In this document: positions 14,009 through 21,328 of the stretch, one piece after another
Position numbering within the stretch: position 1 is the first letter of the stretch
How the letters are laid out: the number at the start of each line of letters is the position of its first letter
Assembly: GCA_019119145.1 (NCBI GenBank)
Contig: DWXR01000084.1
Coordinates: 1 to 21,366 of the forward strand
Reading direction: 5' to 3'
DNA from: Hominenteromicrobium gallistercoris
GTDB lineage: Bacteria > Bacillota > Clostridia > Oscillospirales > Acutalibacteraceae
DNA length: 21,366 nucleotides
The notes under the pieces: generated by a model
Seen by the model: only the letters and a program-made list of their open reading frames with translations
Told to the model about the DNA's origin: nothing
The model's database searches: none
Translations under genes and position numbers: made by a program

Positions 14009-14638
14009 ATGGACATTTACTTCCCGAGCTGCAACTTCACAAAGGCCAGCCCCGAAGCCGCAAAGCGCCTGCGGCGCTGGATGCAGGCGCGGATGCACGT
14101 CGCCGGCTGCTGCCGCACGGACAAGACGCCGCGCGCCGCGGACGACACCGCCCTTTACTTCTGTCAGGCCTGCCGCGAGGTGCTCGAGGGCCGCATGCAG
14201 ACGCGGAGCCTGTGGGAATACCTTGACGGCGATGCGGATTTTCCGCTGCCCGACTACAGCGGCCTGCGCGTGAACCTGCAGGACTGCTGGCGCGACCGCG
14301 CGCACCCGGAGATCCACGAAGCGGTGCGCAGCCTGCTGCATAAAATGCACGTCGAGGTCGTCGAGCTCGACCGGAACCGCGAGAAGGCCGACTTCTGCGG
14401 CAACCTGCACGCGGAGCCGAAGGCCCCGGCGCTCAGGGCGCAGGTTGCGGCGCAGGGCGATAAGCCGATCTGGGAAATGCCCGCCGCCCTCGAGACAGCG
14501 ATCATGCGCGAACAGGCTGAAAAAATCACCGAGCGTCTCGCCGTCACCTACTGCAACCGCTGCACGCAGGGGCTGCGGACCGGCGGCGCCGAAGCCGTAC
14601 ACCTGCTCGAGCTTCTGATGGGCACGGTCGACCTCTGA
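14009..14638 (+). CDS. cysteine-rich CCG-domain-like protein (HdrB/LutA-type metal-binding)
   Basis: A 209-aa soluble protein with two cysteine modules. The first is Cys8, Cys34-Cys35 and Cys52-x2-Cys55, a shortened version of the CCG pattern (C, CC/CCG, CxxC) that binds iron-sulfur clusters or zinc in heterodisulfide reductase subunit B and lactate oxidation proteins. The second is Cys93, Cys130-Gly131 and Cys182-x2-Cys185, with one Cys of the CC pair missing. The C-terminal CNRCTQGLRTGGAEAVHLLELL resembles the end of CCG domains that sit against a partner. The ribosome site GAGGTG overlaps the stop of the phosphorylase gene, so the two proteins are likely made together. A redox or methyl/disulfide role is possible, but none can be claimed; no Fe-S flavoprotein partner is present here. 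Confidence 0.7.
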   Translation: MDIYFPSCNFTKASPEAAKRLRRWMQARMHVAGCCRTDKTPRAADDTALYFCQACREVLEGRMQTRSLWEYLDGDADFPLPDYSGLRVNLQDCWRDRAHPEIHEAVRSLLHKMHVEVVELDRNREKADFCGNLHAEPKAPALRAQVAAQGDKPIWEMPAALETAIMREQAEKITERLAVTYCNRCTQGLRTGGAEAVHLLELLMGTVDL

Positions 14639-14679
14639 TTTTCGGGCCGCGCGTTCGCAAAAAGTTAATAAACCCTTAA

Positions 14680-14714
14680 AATTCCCTGCGCAGACTGGAA
14701 ATGCGCGGGGAATT
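14680..14714 (+). terminator. hairpin after the CCG gene, overlapping the next promoter
   Basis: Arms 14680-14692 and 14702-14714 pair over 13 bp with a single T:G wobble and a 9-nt loop. The stem is followed only by GGTTTAT, so it is a weak intrinsic terminator at best. The -35 box of the next promoter lies in its loop and the -10 directly after it. Confidence 0.5.
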
Positions 14715-14724
14715 GGTTTATAAT
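14696..14724 (+). promoter_or_regulatory. promoter of the envelope operon
   Basis: TATAAT at 14719-14724 is a perfect -10. TGGAAA at 14696-14701, 17 bp upstream, matches the -35 at four of six bases. It would drive the three genes up to the terminator at 18861. Confidence 0.7.
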
Positions 14725-14730
14725 CAGAAT

Positions 14731-14858
14731 GGTGTTTTTTGTCCTGCACAAAAATCCCGCCGCTTTTTCGTTTCACCCCGCCGATCTCATATCCGGCATT
14801 CCGGGGGGAAGCGGGATATAGAACAAAATCATTTTCGAAAACAGGAGGGTTTTCCACC
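14731..14858 (+). promoter_or_regulatory. structured 5' leader of the envelope operon
   Basis: About 128 nt lie between the predicted transcript start and the first ATG. Three foldable elements are visible: TTTTTGT/ACAAAAA (14736-14754) at the very 5' end, CCGG/CCGG around CATT (14793-14804), and ATATCC (14789-14794) with GGATAT (14814-14819). The last two compete. No T-run follows, and I recognise no known riboswitch class. The gene's AGGAGGG site (14843-14849) appears unpaired. Confidence 0.35.
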
Positions 14859-15530
14859 ATGAGAGAGAATATGACCATTCAGAATCTGTACGACCTGCGC
14901 AACACGATGGCGCGCCCGCTGCTCGAGAACCTCACCTACCCGTGGGAGGCGCTGCCGCTGATCGGCGCTTTCATCGTGGAGCTCGGCAAGACGCTTTCGC
15001 CCGACGACTATGAGCTGCGCGGCGAAAACATCTGGGTCGCCAAAAGCGCGAAGCTCTACCCGAACATCTACATCGCCGGCCCCGCGATCATCGGCCCGAA
15101 CACCGAGGTCCGCCCCGGCGCGTTCATCCGCGGCAACGCGCTGATCGGCGCGGGCTGCGTCGTCGGCAATTCGACGGAGATCAAGAACGCGATCCTGTTC
15201 GACGGCGCGCAGGCCCCGCACTACAACTACATCGGCGACTCGATTCTCGGCTACAAGGCGCACACCGGCGCCGGCGCGATCACCTCGAACCTCAAGCAGG
15301 ACCACTCGCCGGTCACGATCCTCGCGGGCGGCGAGCGCGTCGAAACCTCGATGCGCAAGTTTGGCGCCATGCTCGGCGACGGCGTGGAGGTCGGCTGCGG
15401 CAGCGTGCTGAACCCCGGCACCGTCGTGGGCCGCGGCGCGCGCATTTACCCGCTTTCGATGGTGCGCGGCTACGTGCCCGGCTTCAGCATTTACAAGCGC
15501 GCCGGGGAAATCGCTGAGATCCGCGACTGA
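14859..15530 (+). CDS. left-handed beta-helix GlmU-like acetyltransferase/UDP-GlcNAc pyrophosphorylase-like protein
   Basis: A 223-aa cytosolic protein. Residues 1-56 are a short helical cap (NLYDLRNTMARPLLENLTYPWEAL) and about 57-200 are a hexapeptide-repeat left-handed beta-helix (IAGPAIIGPNTEVRPGAFI and following). The segment GNSTEIKNAILFDGAQAPHYNYIGDSILGYKAHTGAGAIT mirrors the acetyl-CoA site of GlmU, with His121 at the place of its catalytic His. The uridylyltransferase half of GlmU is absent, so the common label pyrophosphorylase would be misleading; an acyltransferase role on a sugar is more likely. ATG 14859 follows AGGAGGG at 9 bp; the open frame upstream to 14739 is untranslated leader. 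RodA starts 11 bp downstream, tying it to cell-wall synthesis. Confidence 0.85.
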   Translation: MRENMTIQNLYDLRNTMARPLLENLTYPWEALPLIGAFIVELGKTLSPDDYELRGENIWVAKSAKLYPNIYIAGPAIIGPNTEVRPGAFIRGNALIGAGCVVGNSTEIKNAILFDGAQAPHYNYIGDSILGYKAHTGAGAITSNLKQDHSPVTILAGGERVETSMRKFGAMLGDGVEVGCGSVLNPGTVVGRGARIYPLSMVRGYVPGFSIYKRAGEIAEIRD

Positions 15531-15541
15531 GGAGGCCGCTT

Positions 15542-17488
15542 ATGCTCGAAACGCTTGTCAACATTTTGCAGCGCGTCCTGAACTCCAGCCTGCTTTCGAC
15601 GTTTCTGCTCGCCGTGCGGGCCGTAACGCCGCTCATTGCGCTGTACGTCATCTGGCGCGCCTACACCTCCTTCCGCAAGGGCCAGCGCCGGAAGGACCCG
15701 GTCATCATGCTGGAGGACGCGGCGACCGGCACGCACTTCCCTGTGCTGTACTGGGAAAACTCGATCGGCCGCAGCCGCAGCTGCGACATCCAGATTCCGG
15801 ACAACTCCGTCTCGCGCGACCACGCCGTGCTGATGCGCCGGGAGGAGGGCTGGTTCATCTGCGACACCGGCTCGCATCTCGGCACGCGCGTGCGCGGCCG
15901 GGAGATCACGGAGCCGACGCTCGTCGAGATCGGCGACAAATTCTCGATGGGCTCGACGACGCTGATCCTGCGCAACGCCACGGAATCCCCGCAGAAAAAG
16001 CGCAGCATCTTCACCGGCTTTTCCAAGGAAGCCGCTTCCCCGTTCAAGCTGATGCTCTGCGTCACGCTGGTGCAGCTCTCCATGACGCTGCAGCTGATGC
16101 TCGGCACCGGTGAATTCCGCCTTTTCCCGCTCGCGCCGTTCGGCATCCTGTTCCTCGCGGGCTGGGGTCTGTACTTCTTCTCGCGCCGCATTTTAAAGCG
16201 CGTCAGCTTTGAGATTGAAACCGTGGCGCTGCTTTTGAGCAGCATCGGCATCCTGCTTCTGAGCGGGCAGGGGCTGGACGCCGTGCAGACGCAGATCGCC
16301 GCGATGATTCTCGGCATCTTCCTGTTCTGCTTCCTCGTCTGGTTCCTGAGCGACCTCGACCGCGTGATGAAGGCGCGGCTCTACATCGCCATCGGCGCGA
16401 TTCTGCTCTTTGTGCTGAACATCCTGATCGGCACCGAATACTACGGCTCGAAAAACTGGATCGTCATCGGGCCGATCAGCATCCAGCCCTCGGAGCTCAT
16501 CAAGATCGCCTTCGTCTTTGTCGGCGCCTCGACGCTCGACCATTTGCAGACGAAAAAGAACATCACGGAATTCATCGTGTTTGCCGGCGCCTGCCTCGGC
16601 TTCCTTGTGCTGATGAAGGACATGGGCACCGCGCTGATCTTCTTCGCGACCTTCCTGATCATCGCCTTCATGCGCTCGGGCAGCTTCCGCACGATTTTCC
16701 TGATCCTTGCGGCGGCGATCTTCGCCGTTTTGCTTGTCATACAGTTCCTGCCGCACGTGACGCAGCGCTTTGCCGGCTGGCTGCACGTGTGGGAATCCCC
16801 CAACGACCTCGGCTACCAGCAGACGCGCACGCTGACCTACATAGCGAGCGGCGGTCTGTTCGGCATGGGCATCGGCAACGGCTACCTGAAATACATGCCG
16901 GCCTCCGACAGCGACCTCGTTTTCGGCATGCTCTGTGAGGAGCAGGGCCTGCTGATGGCGCTCGTCGTGCTCGCGGGCATCGCGCTATTCATCCTGTACG
17001 CGCGCAGCGACGTGACGCGCAGCCGTTCCACGTTCTACGCGATTGCCGCCTGCGCCACGGCCGGCCTGCTTCTGTTCCAGACCTGCCTCAACATCTTCGG
17101 CCCGACCGACGTGCTGCCGTTTACCGGCGTCACGCTGCCGTTCATCAGCTCGGGCGGCACGAGCATCCTCTCCGCCTGGGGGCTGATGGCGTTCCTCAAG
17201 GCCTCCGACGAGCGCACCTACGCCGCCAAGCGCGGCAGCCGCCGGCGCCCCGCGGTGGAGAACAATTACATGCAGCAGCCCGAAAGCGCCCGAAAGCCAT
17301 CGCGCGCCGTATCGATGGACGACACCGGCCGCATCGCCTCCAACGTGCGCAGCGCGCGCTCCGCGCGGTCCGACCAGGCTGCACCGCGCAGCACCGCTTC
17401 CCGCCGGCGCATGGAGGTGCACATCCCCGAAGAAAAGCTCTCGCCGGGCAGTGGCCGGCACATGTCCCGAAAGGAGGATGACCGCTGA
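15542..17488 (+). CDS. FHA domain-RodA/FtsW (SEDS) peptidoglycan glycosyltransferase fusion
   Basis: A 648-aa protein joining a signalling domain to a SEDS peptidoglycan polymerase. Residues about 15-40 form an N-terminal membrane helix. About 54-144 are an FHA domain that should bind phospho-threonine, with conserved GRS (76-78), SRDH (91-94) and SHLGT (111-115). From about 160 to 552 come roughly ten membrane helices with SEDS features: NWIVIGPISIQPSELIKIA, LMKDMGTALIFF, DLGYQQTRTLTYIASGGLFGMGIGNG and GVTLPFISSGGTSIL. The last 96 residues are an Arg/Ser-rich cytoplasmic tail with several Thr/Ser sites. It polymerises lipid II together with the PBP encoded next; the stop and the next start share a base (TGATG). 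ATG 15542 has GAGGAGG. A PASTA-type kinase elsewhere would be the natural partner. Such fusions are known in Clostridia. Confidence 0.93.
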   Translation: MLETLVNILQRVLNSSLLSTFLLAVRAVTPLIALYVIWRAYTSFRKGQRRKDPVIMLEDAATGTHFPVLYWENSIGRSRSCDIQIPDNSVSRDHAVLMRREEGWFICDTGSHLGTRVRGREITEPTLVEIGDKFSMGSTTLILRNATESPQKKRSIFTGFSKEAASPFKLMLCVTLVQLSMTLQLMLGTGEFRLFPLAPFGILFLAGWGLYFFSRRILKRVSFEIETVALLLSSIGILLLSGQGLDAVQTQIAAMILGIFLFCFLVWFLSDLDRVMKARLYIAIGAILLFVLNILIGTEYYGSKNWIVIGPISIQPSELIKIAFVFVGASTLDHLQTKKNITEFIVFAGACLGFLVLMKDMGTALIFFATFLIIAFMRSGSFRTIFLILAAAIFAVLLVIQFLPHVTQRFAGWLHVWESPNDLGYQQTRTLTYIASGGLFGMGIGNGYLKYMPASDSDLVFGMLCEEQGLLMALVVLAGIALFILYARSDVTRSRSTFYAIAACATAGLLLFQTCLNIFGPTDVLPFTGVTLPFISSGGTSILSAWGLMAFLKASDERTYAAKRGSRRRPAVENNYMQQPESARKPSRAVSMDDTGRIASNVRSARSARSDQAAPRSTASRRRMEVHIPEEKLSPGSGRHMSRKEDDR

Positions 17489-18816
17489 TGAAAACGACCG
17501 GCTTCCGTTCCTTTGTCCTTTACATTCTGCTCTTCGCCTTTCTCGGCGGGCTCGTCTACTTTCTCGCGTCGCTCGTTCTGAACGGCGCCGACTGGGTGGC
17601 GCAGCCGTATAACGGGCACATCTACGCCGAGAACGCCACGCTCTCCGCCGGCACCATCACCGACCGCGACGGCATGATCCTCGCGAGCACCGAGGACGGC
17701 GCGCGCACCTATGCCGAAAGCGAAAGCGTGCGCCGCTCCCTGCTGCACACCGTCGGCGATTCGAGCGGCTACATCGGCACCTCGGTGCAGGCCACCCACC
17801 GTTCGCAGCTGATCGGCTGGAACCTGTTCACCGGCCTGAACGACACGATCTTTTCCGGGCTCGGCACCGACATCCGGCTGACGATCGACGCGGACGCAAA
17901 CGCCGCGGCCTACGACGCCTTCGGCGGGCACGACGGCGCCGCCTTCATCTACAATTACGAGACCGGCGAGGTGCTCGTGAAAATCAGCGCGCCGACCTAC
18001 GACCCGATGAACGTGCCGGAGGACCTCAGCGAAAACGAGGAATACGAGGGCGTTTTCGTCGACCACACGCTCTCCTCGAGCTACACGCCCGGCTCCATTT
18101 TCAAGCTCGTCACCGCGGCGGCGGCCATGGAGACGCTGCCGGACTGGAGCACGCGCACCTACACCTGCGAGGAGTCGTACGCGATCGGCGACAGCCAGGT
18201 CACCTGCCTCGACTACCACGGCGAGCTGACGCTTGAGCAGGCGCTCGGCCACTCGTGCAACATCTACTTTGCCAAGCTCGCGCTCGACATCGGCGCAGAG
18301 GCCCTGCAGGAGAAGGCCGAGGAAATGGGCTTCGGCGAATCCTTCCAGTTCGATTCGATCACGACGTATGCGAGCCAGATCGACCTCTCCGACGCGAGCG
18401 ATCTGGAGCTGGCCTGGTCCTCGGTCGGACAGGCCGAGGTCATGGCGAACCCGTACCACATGGCGCTTCTGATGGGCGCGATCGCGAACGGCGGCACCAC
18501 GCCGGAGCCGTACCTGATGGGCGGCGGCACCCGCACCGAATACACGCTGACGGACAGCACGACCGCCGCGGCGCTCCACGAGATGATGCGCAACAACGTC
18601 GCGAACTACTACGGCGACTCGATGTTCGGCGGGTACACGGTCTGCGCCAAGACCGGCACCGGGGAGCTGGACGACCAGAACCCGAACTGCTGGATCGTCG
18701 GCTTCTCCGATGATCCCGACGCGCCCTACGCGTTCGCCGTATGCGTGCAGGAGGGCGATTCCGGCCTCTACACAGCCGGCCAGGTCATCGCCGCCGCGCT
18801 GAACGTGCTCACCTGA
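17488..18816 (+). CDS. class B penicillin-binding protein (PbpA-like transpeptidase)
   Basis: A 442-aa DD-transpeptidase that cross-links the peptidoglycan made by the SEDS polymerase encoded just upstream. Residues 9-31 are a membrane anchor, followed by a short pedestal with AGTITDRDGMILA (54-66) typical of class B PBPs. The catalytic motifs are all intact: Ser203-Ile-Phe-Lys206 in YTPGSIFK, Ser256-Cys-Asn258 and Lys388-Thr-Gly390. It is small for a class B enzyme, close to actinobacterial PbpA rather than PBP2, and lacks PASTA repeats. The start overlaps the rodA stop by one base, with AAAGGAGG nearby, so synthesis is coupled at about one to one. It is the last gene of the operon. The beta-lactam target role is inferred from the motifs. 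Confidence 0.95.
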   Translation: MKTTGFRSFVLYILLFAFLGGLVYFLASLVLNGADWVAQPYNGHIYAENATLSAGTITDRDGMILASTEDGARTYAESESVRRSLLHTVGDSSGYIGTSVQATHRSQLIGWNLFTGLNDTIFSGLGTDIRLTIDADANAAAYDAFGGHDGAAFIYNYETGEVLVKISAPTYDPMNVPEDLSENEEYEGVFVDHTLSSSYTPGSIFKLVTAAAAMETLPDWSTRTYTCEESYAIGDSQVTCLDYHGELTLEQALGHSCNIYFAKLALDIGAEALQEKAEEMGFGESFQFDSITTYASQIDLSDASDLELAWSSVGQAEVMANPYHMALLMGAIANGGTTPEPYLMGGGTRTEYTLTDSTTAAALHEMMRNNVANYYGDSMFGGYTVCAKTGTGELDDQNPNCWIVGFSDDPDAPYAFAVCVQEGDSGLYTAGQVIAAALNVLT

Positions 18817-18860
18817 GCGGGCGGCTCTGCCGGCGCCGCACCGGTGTACAAAGCAAAATC

Positions 18861-18892
18861 GGAGGGAAGCCGACCGGCTCCCCTCCTTTTTT
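18861..18892 (+). terminator. intrinsic terminator of the envelope operon
   Basis: GGAGGG (18861-18866) pairs with CCCTCC (18881-18886), with further pairing inside, followed by six T residues. It lies 45 bp after the PBP stop. Confidence 0.88.
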
Positions 18893-18901
18893 ATCAGGCA
18901 G

Positions 18902-18932
18902 AAAATCCCGTGGAAGCTTCCGCGGGATTTTT
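18902..18932 (-). terminator. intrinsic terminator of the ABC-2-like operon (usable in both directions)
   Basis: AAAATCCCG and CGGGATTTTT flank a short inner palindrome (GAAGCTTC). On the minus strand it starts 5 bp after the permease stop and ends in TTTTCTG; on the plus strand it ends in TTTTTG and can back up the preceding terminator. Confidence 0.82.
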
Positions 18933-18936
18933 GATT

Positions 18937-20508
18937 TCAGCTGCGCAGCTTGAAGGTTTTCGGCGCGAAGCGGTAGATCAGGATGCACGCGACGACGCTG
19001 TACAGAACGCTGAACACGATCGACAGCGCGCCGAAGAGCAGCGTCGGCAGGCGCAGGTTCATCAGGAAGAAGCAGACGAAGTACGTCGCCGTCATCACGA
19101 CGCGGTAGGTGCCGCTCTTCATCTCCGTGCCGGCGTTGTACGGCTGCAGCAGGTAGTAGATCGTCAGGTAGTGCACCGAGAACAGCACGCTGACGCTGAT
19201 TGTCGAGACGATCAGCACCGCGTAATTCAGCGGGTTGCCCGTGCCGCCCGACGCCCAGAGCAGCGCCGCAAGGCCGAGGCCGATGATCGCCGCGGGCACC
19301 GCGTTGATCTTGACGATCTCGATCAGGCGGATCTGGAACAGCCGCAGCACGAATTTCGGCCGCTTGTAAAAGGCATACGTCAGAAGGCTGTGGTCGCAGT
19401 TCATGAACAGCGCCTGCGTAAAGCCCGTGCCGCGGTTGATCGCATACAGGATAAAGACGAAGTACGGCAGCCAGGTCAGCACCATGCCGTTGACGGCCGG
19501 CTTGAGCTCCGGCGCGAGGTACAGCACGAGCAGCAGGCCGCAGGCGAGCGCGCCGCAGATGAACGCGATGCGCTTCGTCGACTTCCACAGGATTTTCTGG
19601 TGCCGCTTGATGAACAGCTCGTTGAGGTACTCGAACCCTTTTTTCCGGCTCGTGATCGAGGTGTCGGCCGAAATCGCCTTTTCGCTCGTCTGCTTCGAGA
19701 GCTGCTTGACGGAATCCATCTGGTTCAGCATCTGAGACAAAAGCTGCTGGTTGATCGCGCGGTAGTGCGCAAAGCGCAGGATCTTCCGCGCAGCGACGGC
19801 CCCGAGCGGGATGAAGAGCAGAAACAGCGCCGCGGAAACCGGCAGCGGCAGCACGAAGCCGAAGGCCGGCGGCAGATACGCCGCGGCGAGCATCACGCCC
19901 GCAAAGGCCCAGAGATGCGCCCGCAGCTTGTTCTCATTGTACACGTTGCCGCTCTTTTCGTAGCTGCGCAGCTCGAGCGCCGAAACCGTCATCTTGACGC
20001 CCGCAATGGCGAACGGCAGCAGCAGGCAGAGCCAAAGCGGCACGCCGCGGCCAAGGCCGAACAGCACCGTAAACGGCAGGAAGCCGACGACGACCTTCAG
20101 CATCGCGTAGCCGTAATTGACGAGCGTGTACGCGCGCGCGTCCATGCGCATGAGGATCATCGCGTAGTATTTGTCGCGCGTCGGGTTGAACAGACTCGTG
20201 TTCATGTAGGCGCCGATGGCGGTCAGGAACAGCAGGATATGCAGGAACGCGCTGCCCGCCGGCGCGTTTTCGTACAGCAGGCCGATGCCGAGCACCATCG
20301 TCAGAAAATAGATCAGCTTGCCGAGGAAAACCGAAACGACCTCCCACAGCACCGAAAGGATGTTGGCGAGGAGCTTGAGCGCCGTCACGCTGTACAGCTT
20401 TTCCGGCAGCAGGCGCCCGACGAGCGGAATCTGCTTGATCGAATACAGGATGCCGTTGACGCGGTATGTATTGCGCAGCGCAAAGGAAATCACCAGAGTT
20501 TTACGCAT
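18937..20508 (-). CDS. ABC-2-like transporter permease, large
   Basis: A 523-aa integral membrane protein with about 12 predicted helices in two halves, joined by a long polar segment (roughly residues 245-310, including NQQLLSQMLNQMDSVKQLSKQ and a basic KRHQKILWKSTKR stretch). The N-terminus has a conserved amphipathic look (SFALRNTYRVNGILYSIKQIP) seen in uncharacterised clostridial ABC permeases paired with a single ATPase. The ATG at 20508 lies inside the last codons of the ATPase gene (8-bp overlap) behind GGGAGGAAG, so the two proteins should form one complex. Substrate unknown; antimicrobial peptide export or resistance would be typical of this arrangement, but nothing in the sequence proves it. 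Confidence 0.8.
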   Translation of the reverse strand: MRKTLVISFALRNTYRVNGILYSIKQIPLVGRLLPEKLYSVTALKLLANILSVLWEVVSVFLGKLIYFLTMVLGIGLLYENAPAGSAFLHILLFLTAIGAYMNTSLFNPTRDKYYAMILMRMDARAYTLVNYGYAMLKVVVGFLPFTVLFGLGRGVPLWLCLLLPFAIAGVKMTVSALELRSYEKSGNVYNENKLRAHLWAFAGVMLAAAYLPPAFGFVLPLPVSAALFLLFIPLGAVAARKILRFAHYRAINQQLLSQMLNQMDSVKQLSKQTSEKAISADTSITSRKKGFEYLNELFIKRHQKILWKSTKRIAFICGALACGLLLVLYLAPELKPAVNGMVLTWLPYFVFILYAINRGTGFTQALFMNCDHSLLTYAFYKRPKFVLRLFQIRLIEIVKINAVPAAIIGLGLAALLWASGGTGNPLNYAVLIVSTISVSVLFSVHYLTIYYLLQPYNAGTEMKSGTYRVVMTATYFVCFFLMNLRLPTLLFGALSIVFSVLYSVVACILIYRFAPKTFKLRS

Positions 20509-21208
20509 CGTCTTCCTCCCTCAGCGCGGCAAGGATCTTATCCTTGAATTCGCGGCTGTCGAGGTTCGTCTTCTCGACGACCTCGAGCTCCCCGCGGCTC
20601 AGCAGGACGATCTCGTCGCACAGGTCGAGCGCGAGGTCCATCAGGTGCGTCGAAAAAATCGTGACGCGGCCGGCCTTGAGCGAGCGCAGAAGCTGCTTCA
20701 TCTCCTCGGCCACGACGACGTCGAGCGAGGTCAGCGGCTCGTCGAGCAGCAGAATCGTCGGCTCCGCAATGATGTTGACGAGCATCTGCATCTTGTTTTT
20801 CATGCCGTGGGAGTAGTCCTTCAGGAGCTTGTCCCGGTCCTCGGGCGCGATGTGCATGTCGTCGAAATACGCGTCGATCGGCTTCGGGTTTTGGATCGTC
20901 CCCTCGTGGATGTCGAGGAAAAACTTCAGGAATTCGCGGCCCGTCAGGAACTCGGGCACGGTCGGCGTGGAGAGCACGTAGCCGATGTCCTCCGCGGCGA
21001 CCGCGCGGCGCGCGCCGTCCGCCTCCAGCCAGAAGCTGCCGCCGTCCGCCGGGATGTCGCGGTTCAGGCAGTTGAACAGCGTCGTTTTACCCGCGCCGTT
21101 GCGGCCGAGCAGGCCGTAGATCTTCCCCTCCTCAAACGTGAAGTCGATGTCGCGCAGCACCTCTTTTTTCTCGAAGCGCTTCGACAGGTGTTCGATGACA
21201 AACTGCAT
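20501..21208 (-). CDS. ABC transporter ATP-binding protein
   Basis: A 235-aa ATPase subunit. The Walker A is GRNGAGKTT at 35-43, the Walker B ILLLDEP includes Asp156-Glu157, the D-loop is SLD, and the switch His188 is in FSTHLMD. The signature is YSHGM (132-136) rather than LSGGQ, as in many ABC-2-type ATPases, and the Q-loop glutamine is not evident (GYVLSTPTVPEFLTG). The catalytic residues are intact, so it should hydrolyse ATP. The start ATG 21208 follows AGAAGGAG at 8 bp. It is the first gene of a two-gene operon with the permease. Confidence 0.93.
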   Translation of the reverse strand: MQFVIEHLSKRFEKKEVLRDIDFTFEEGKIYGLLGRNGAGKTTLFNCLNRDIPADGGSFWLEADGARRAVAAEDIGYVLSTPTVPEFLTGREFLKFFLDIHEGTIQNPKPIDAYFDDMHIAPEDRDKLLKDYSHGMKNKMQMLVNIIAEPTILLLDEPLTSLDVVVAEEMKQLLRSLKAGRVTIFSTHLMDLALDLCDEIVLLSRGELEVVEKTNLDSREFKDKILAALREEDDA

Positions 21209-21255
21209 GTTTTAATCTCCTTCTTCTAATTTCCGCCTAATGCGTAATTATTTTT

Positions 21256-21284
21256 ATTATACATCACTACTGGCAAAATGCAAA
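21256..21284 (-). promoter_or_regulatory. promoter of the ABC-2-like operon
   Basis: Minus-strand TATAAT (21261-21256) is a perfect -10; TTTGCA (21284-21279), 17 bp upstream, matches the -35 at four bases. A second TATAAT lies at 21348-21343, but its -35 would fall off the window. Confidence 0.65.
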
Positions 21285-21297
21285 GCCGAATTGCATG

Positions 21298-21328
21298 TTT
21301 GTAACTTTTTGTAATTATTCTTTTGCAA
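21298..21328. repeat. TTTGTAA direct repeats upstream of the ABC-2-like operon
   Basis: TTTGTAA occurs at 21298-21304 and 21308-21314, spaced one helical turn apart, with a related TTTGCAA at 21322-21328. They lie in an AT-rich block upstream of the promoter and could be activator or two-component response regulator sites. Chance is possible given the base composition. Confidence 0.3.

Noticed and set aside
13049..14878. 609-codon minus-strand open frame
   Set aside because: It is antisense to the phosphorylase and CCG genes, runs through their promoters and shows no protein family pattern. The same reasoning removes the long frames at 4584-6137, 9543-11309, 11336-12877 and 18844-20547.
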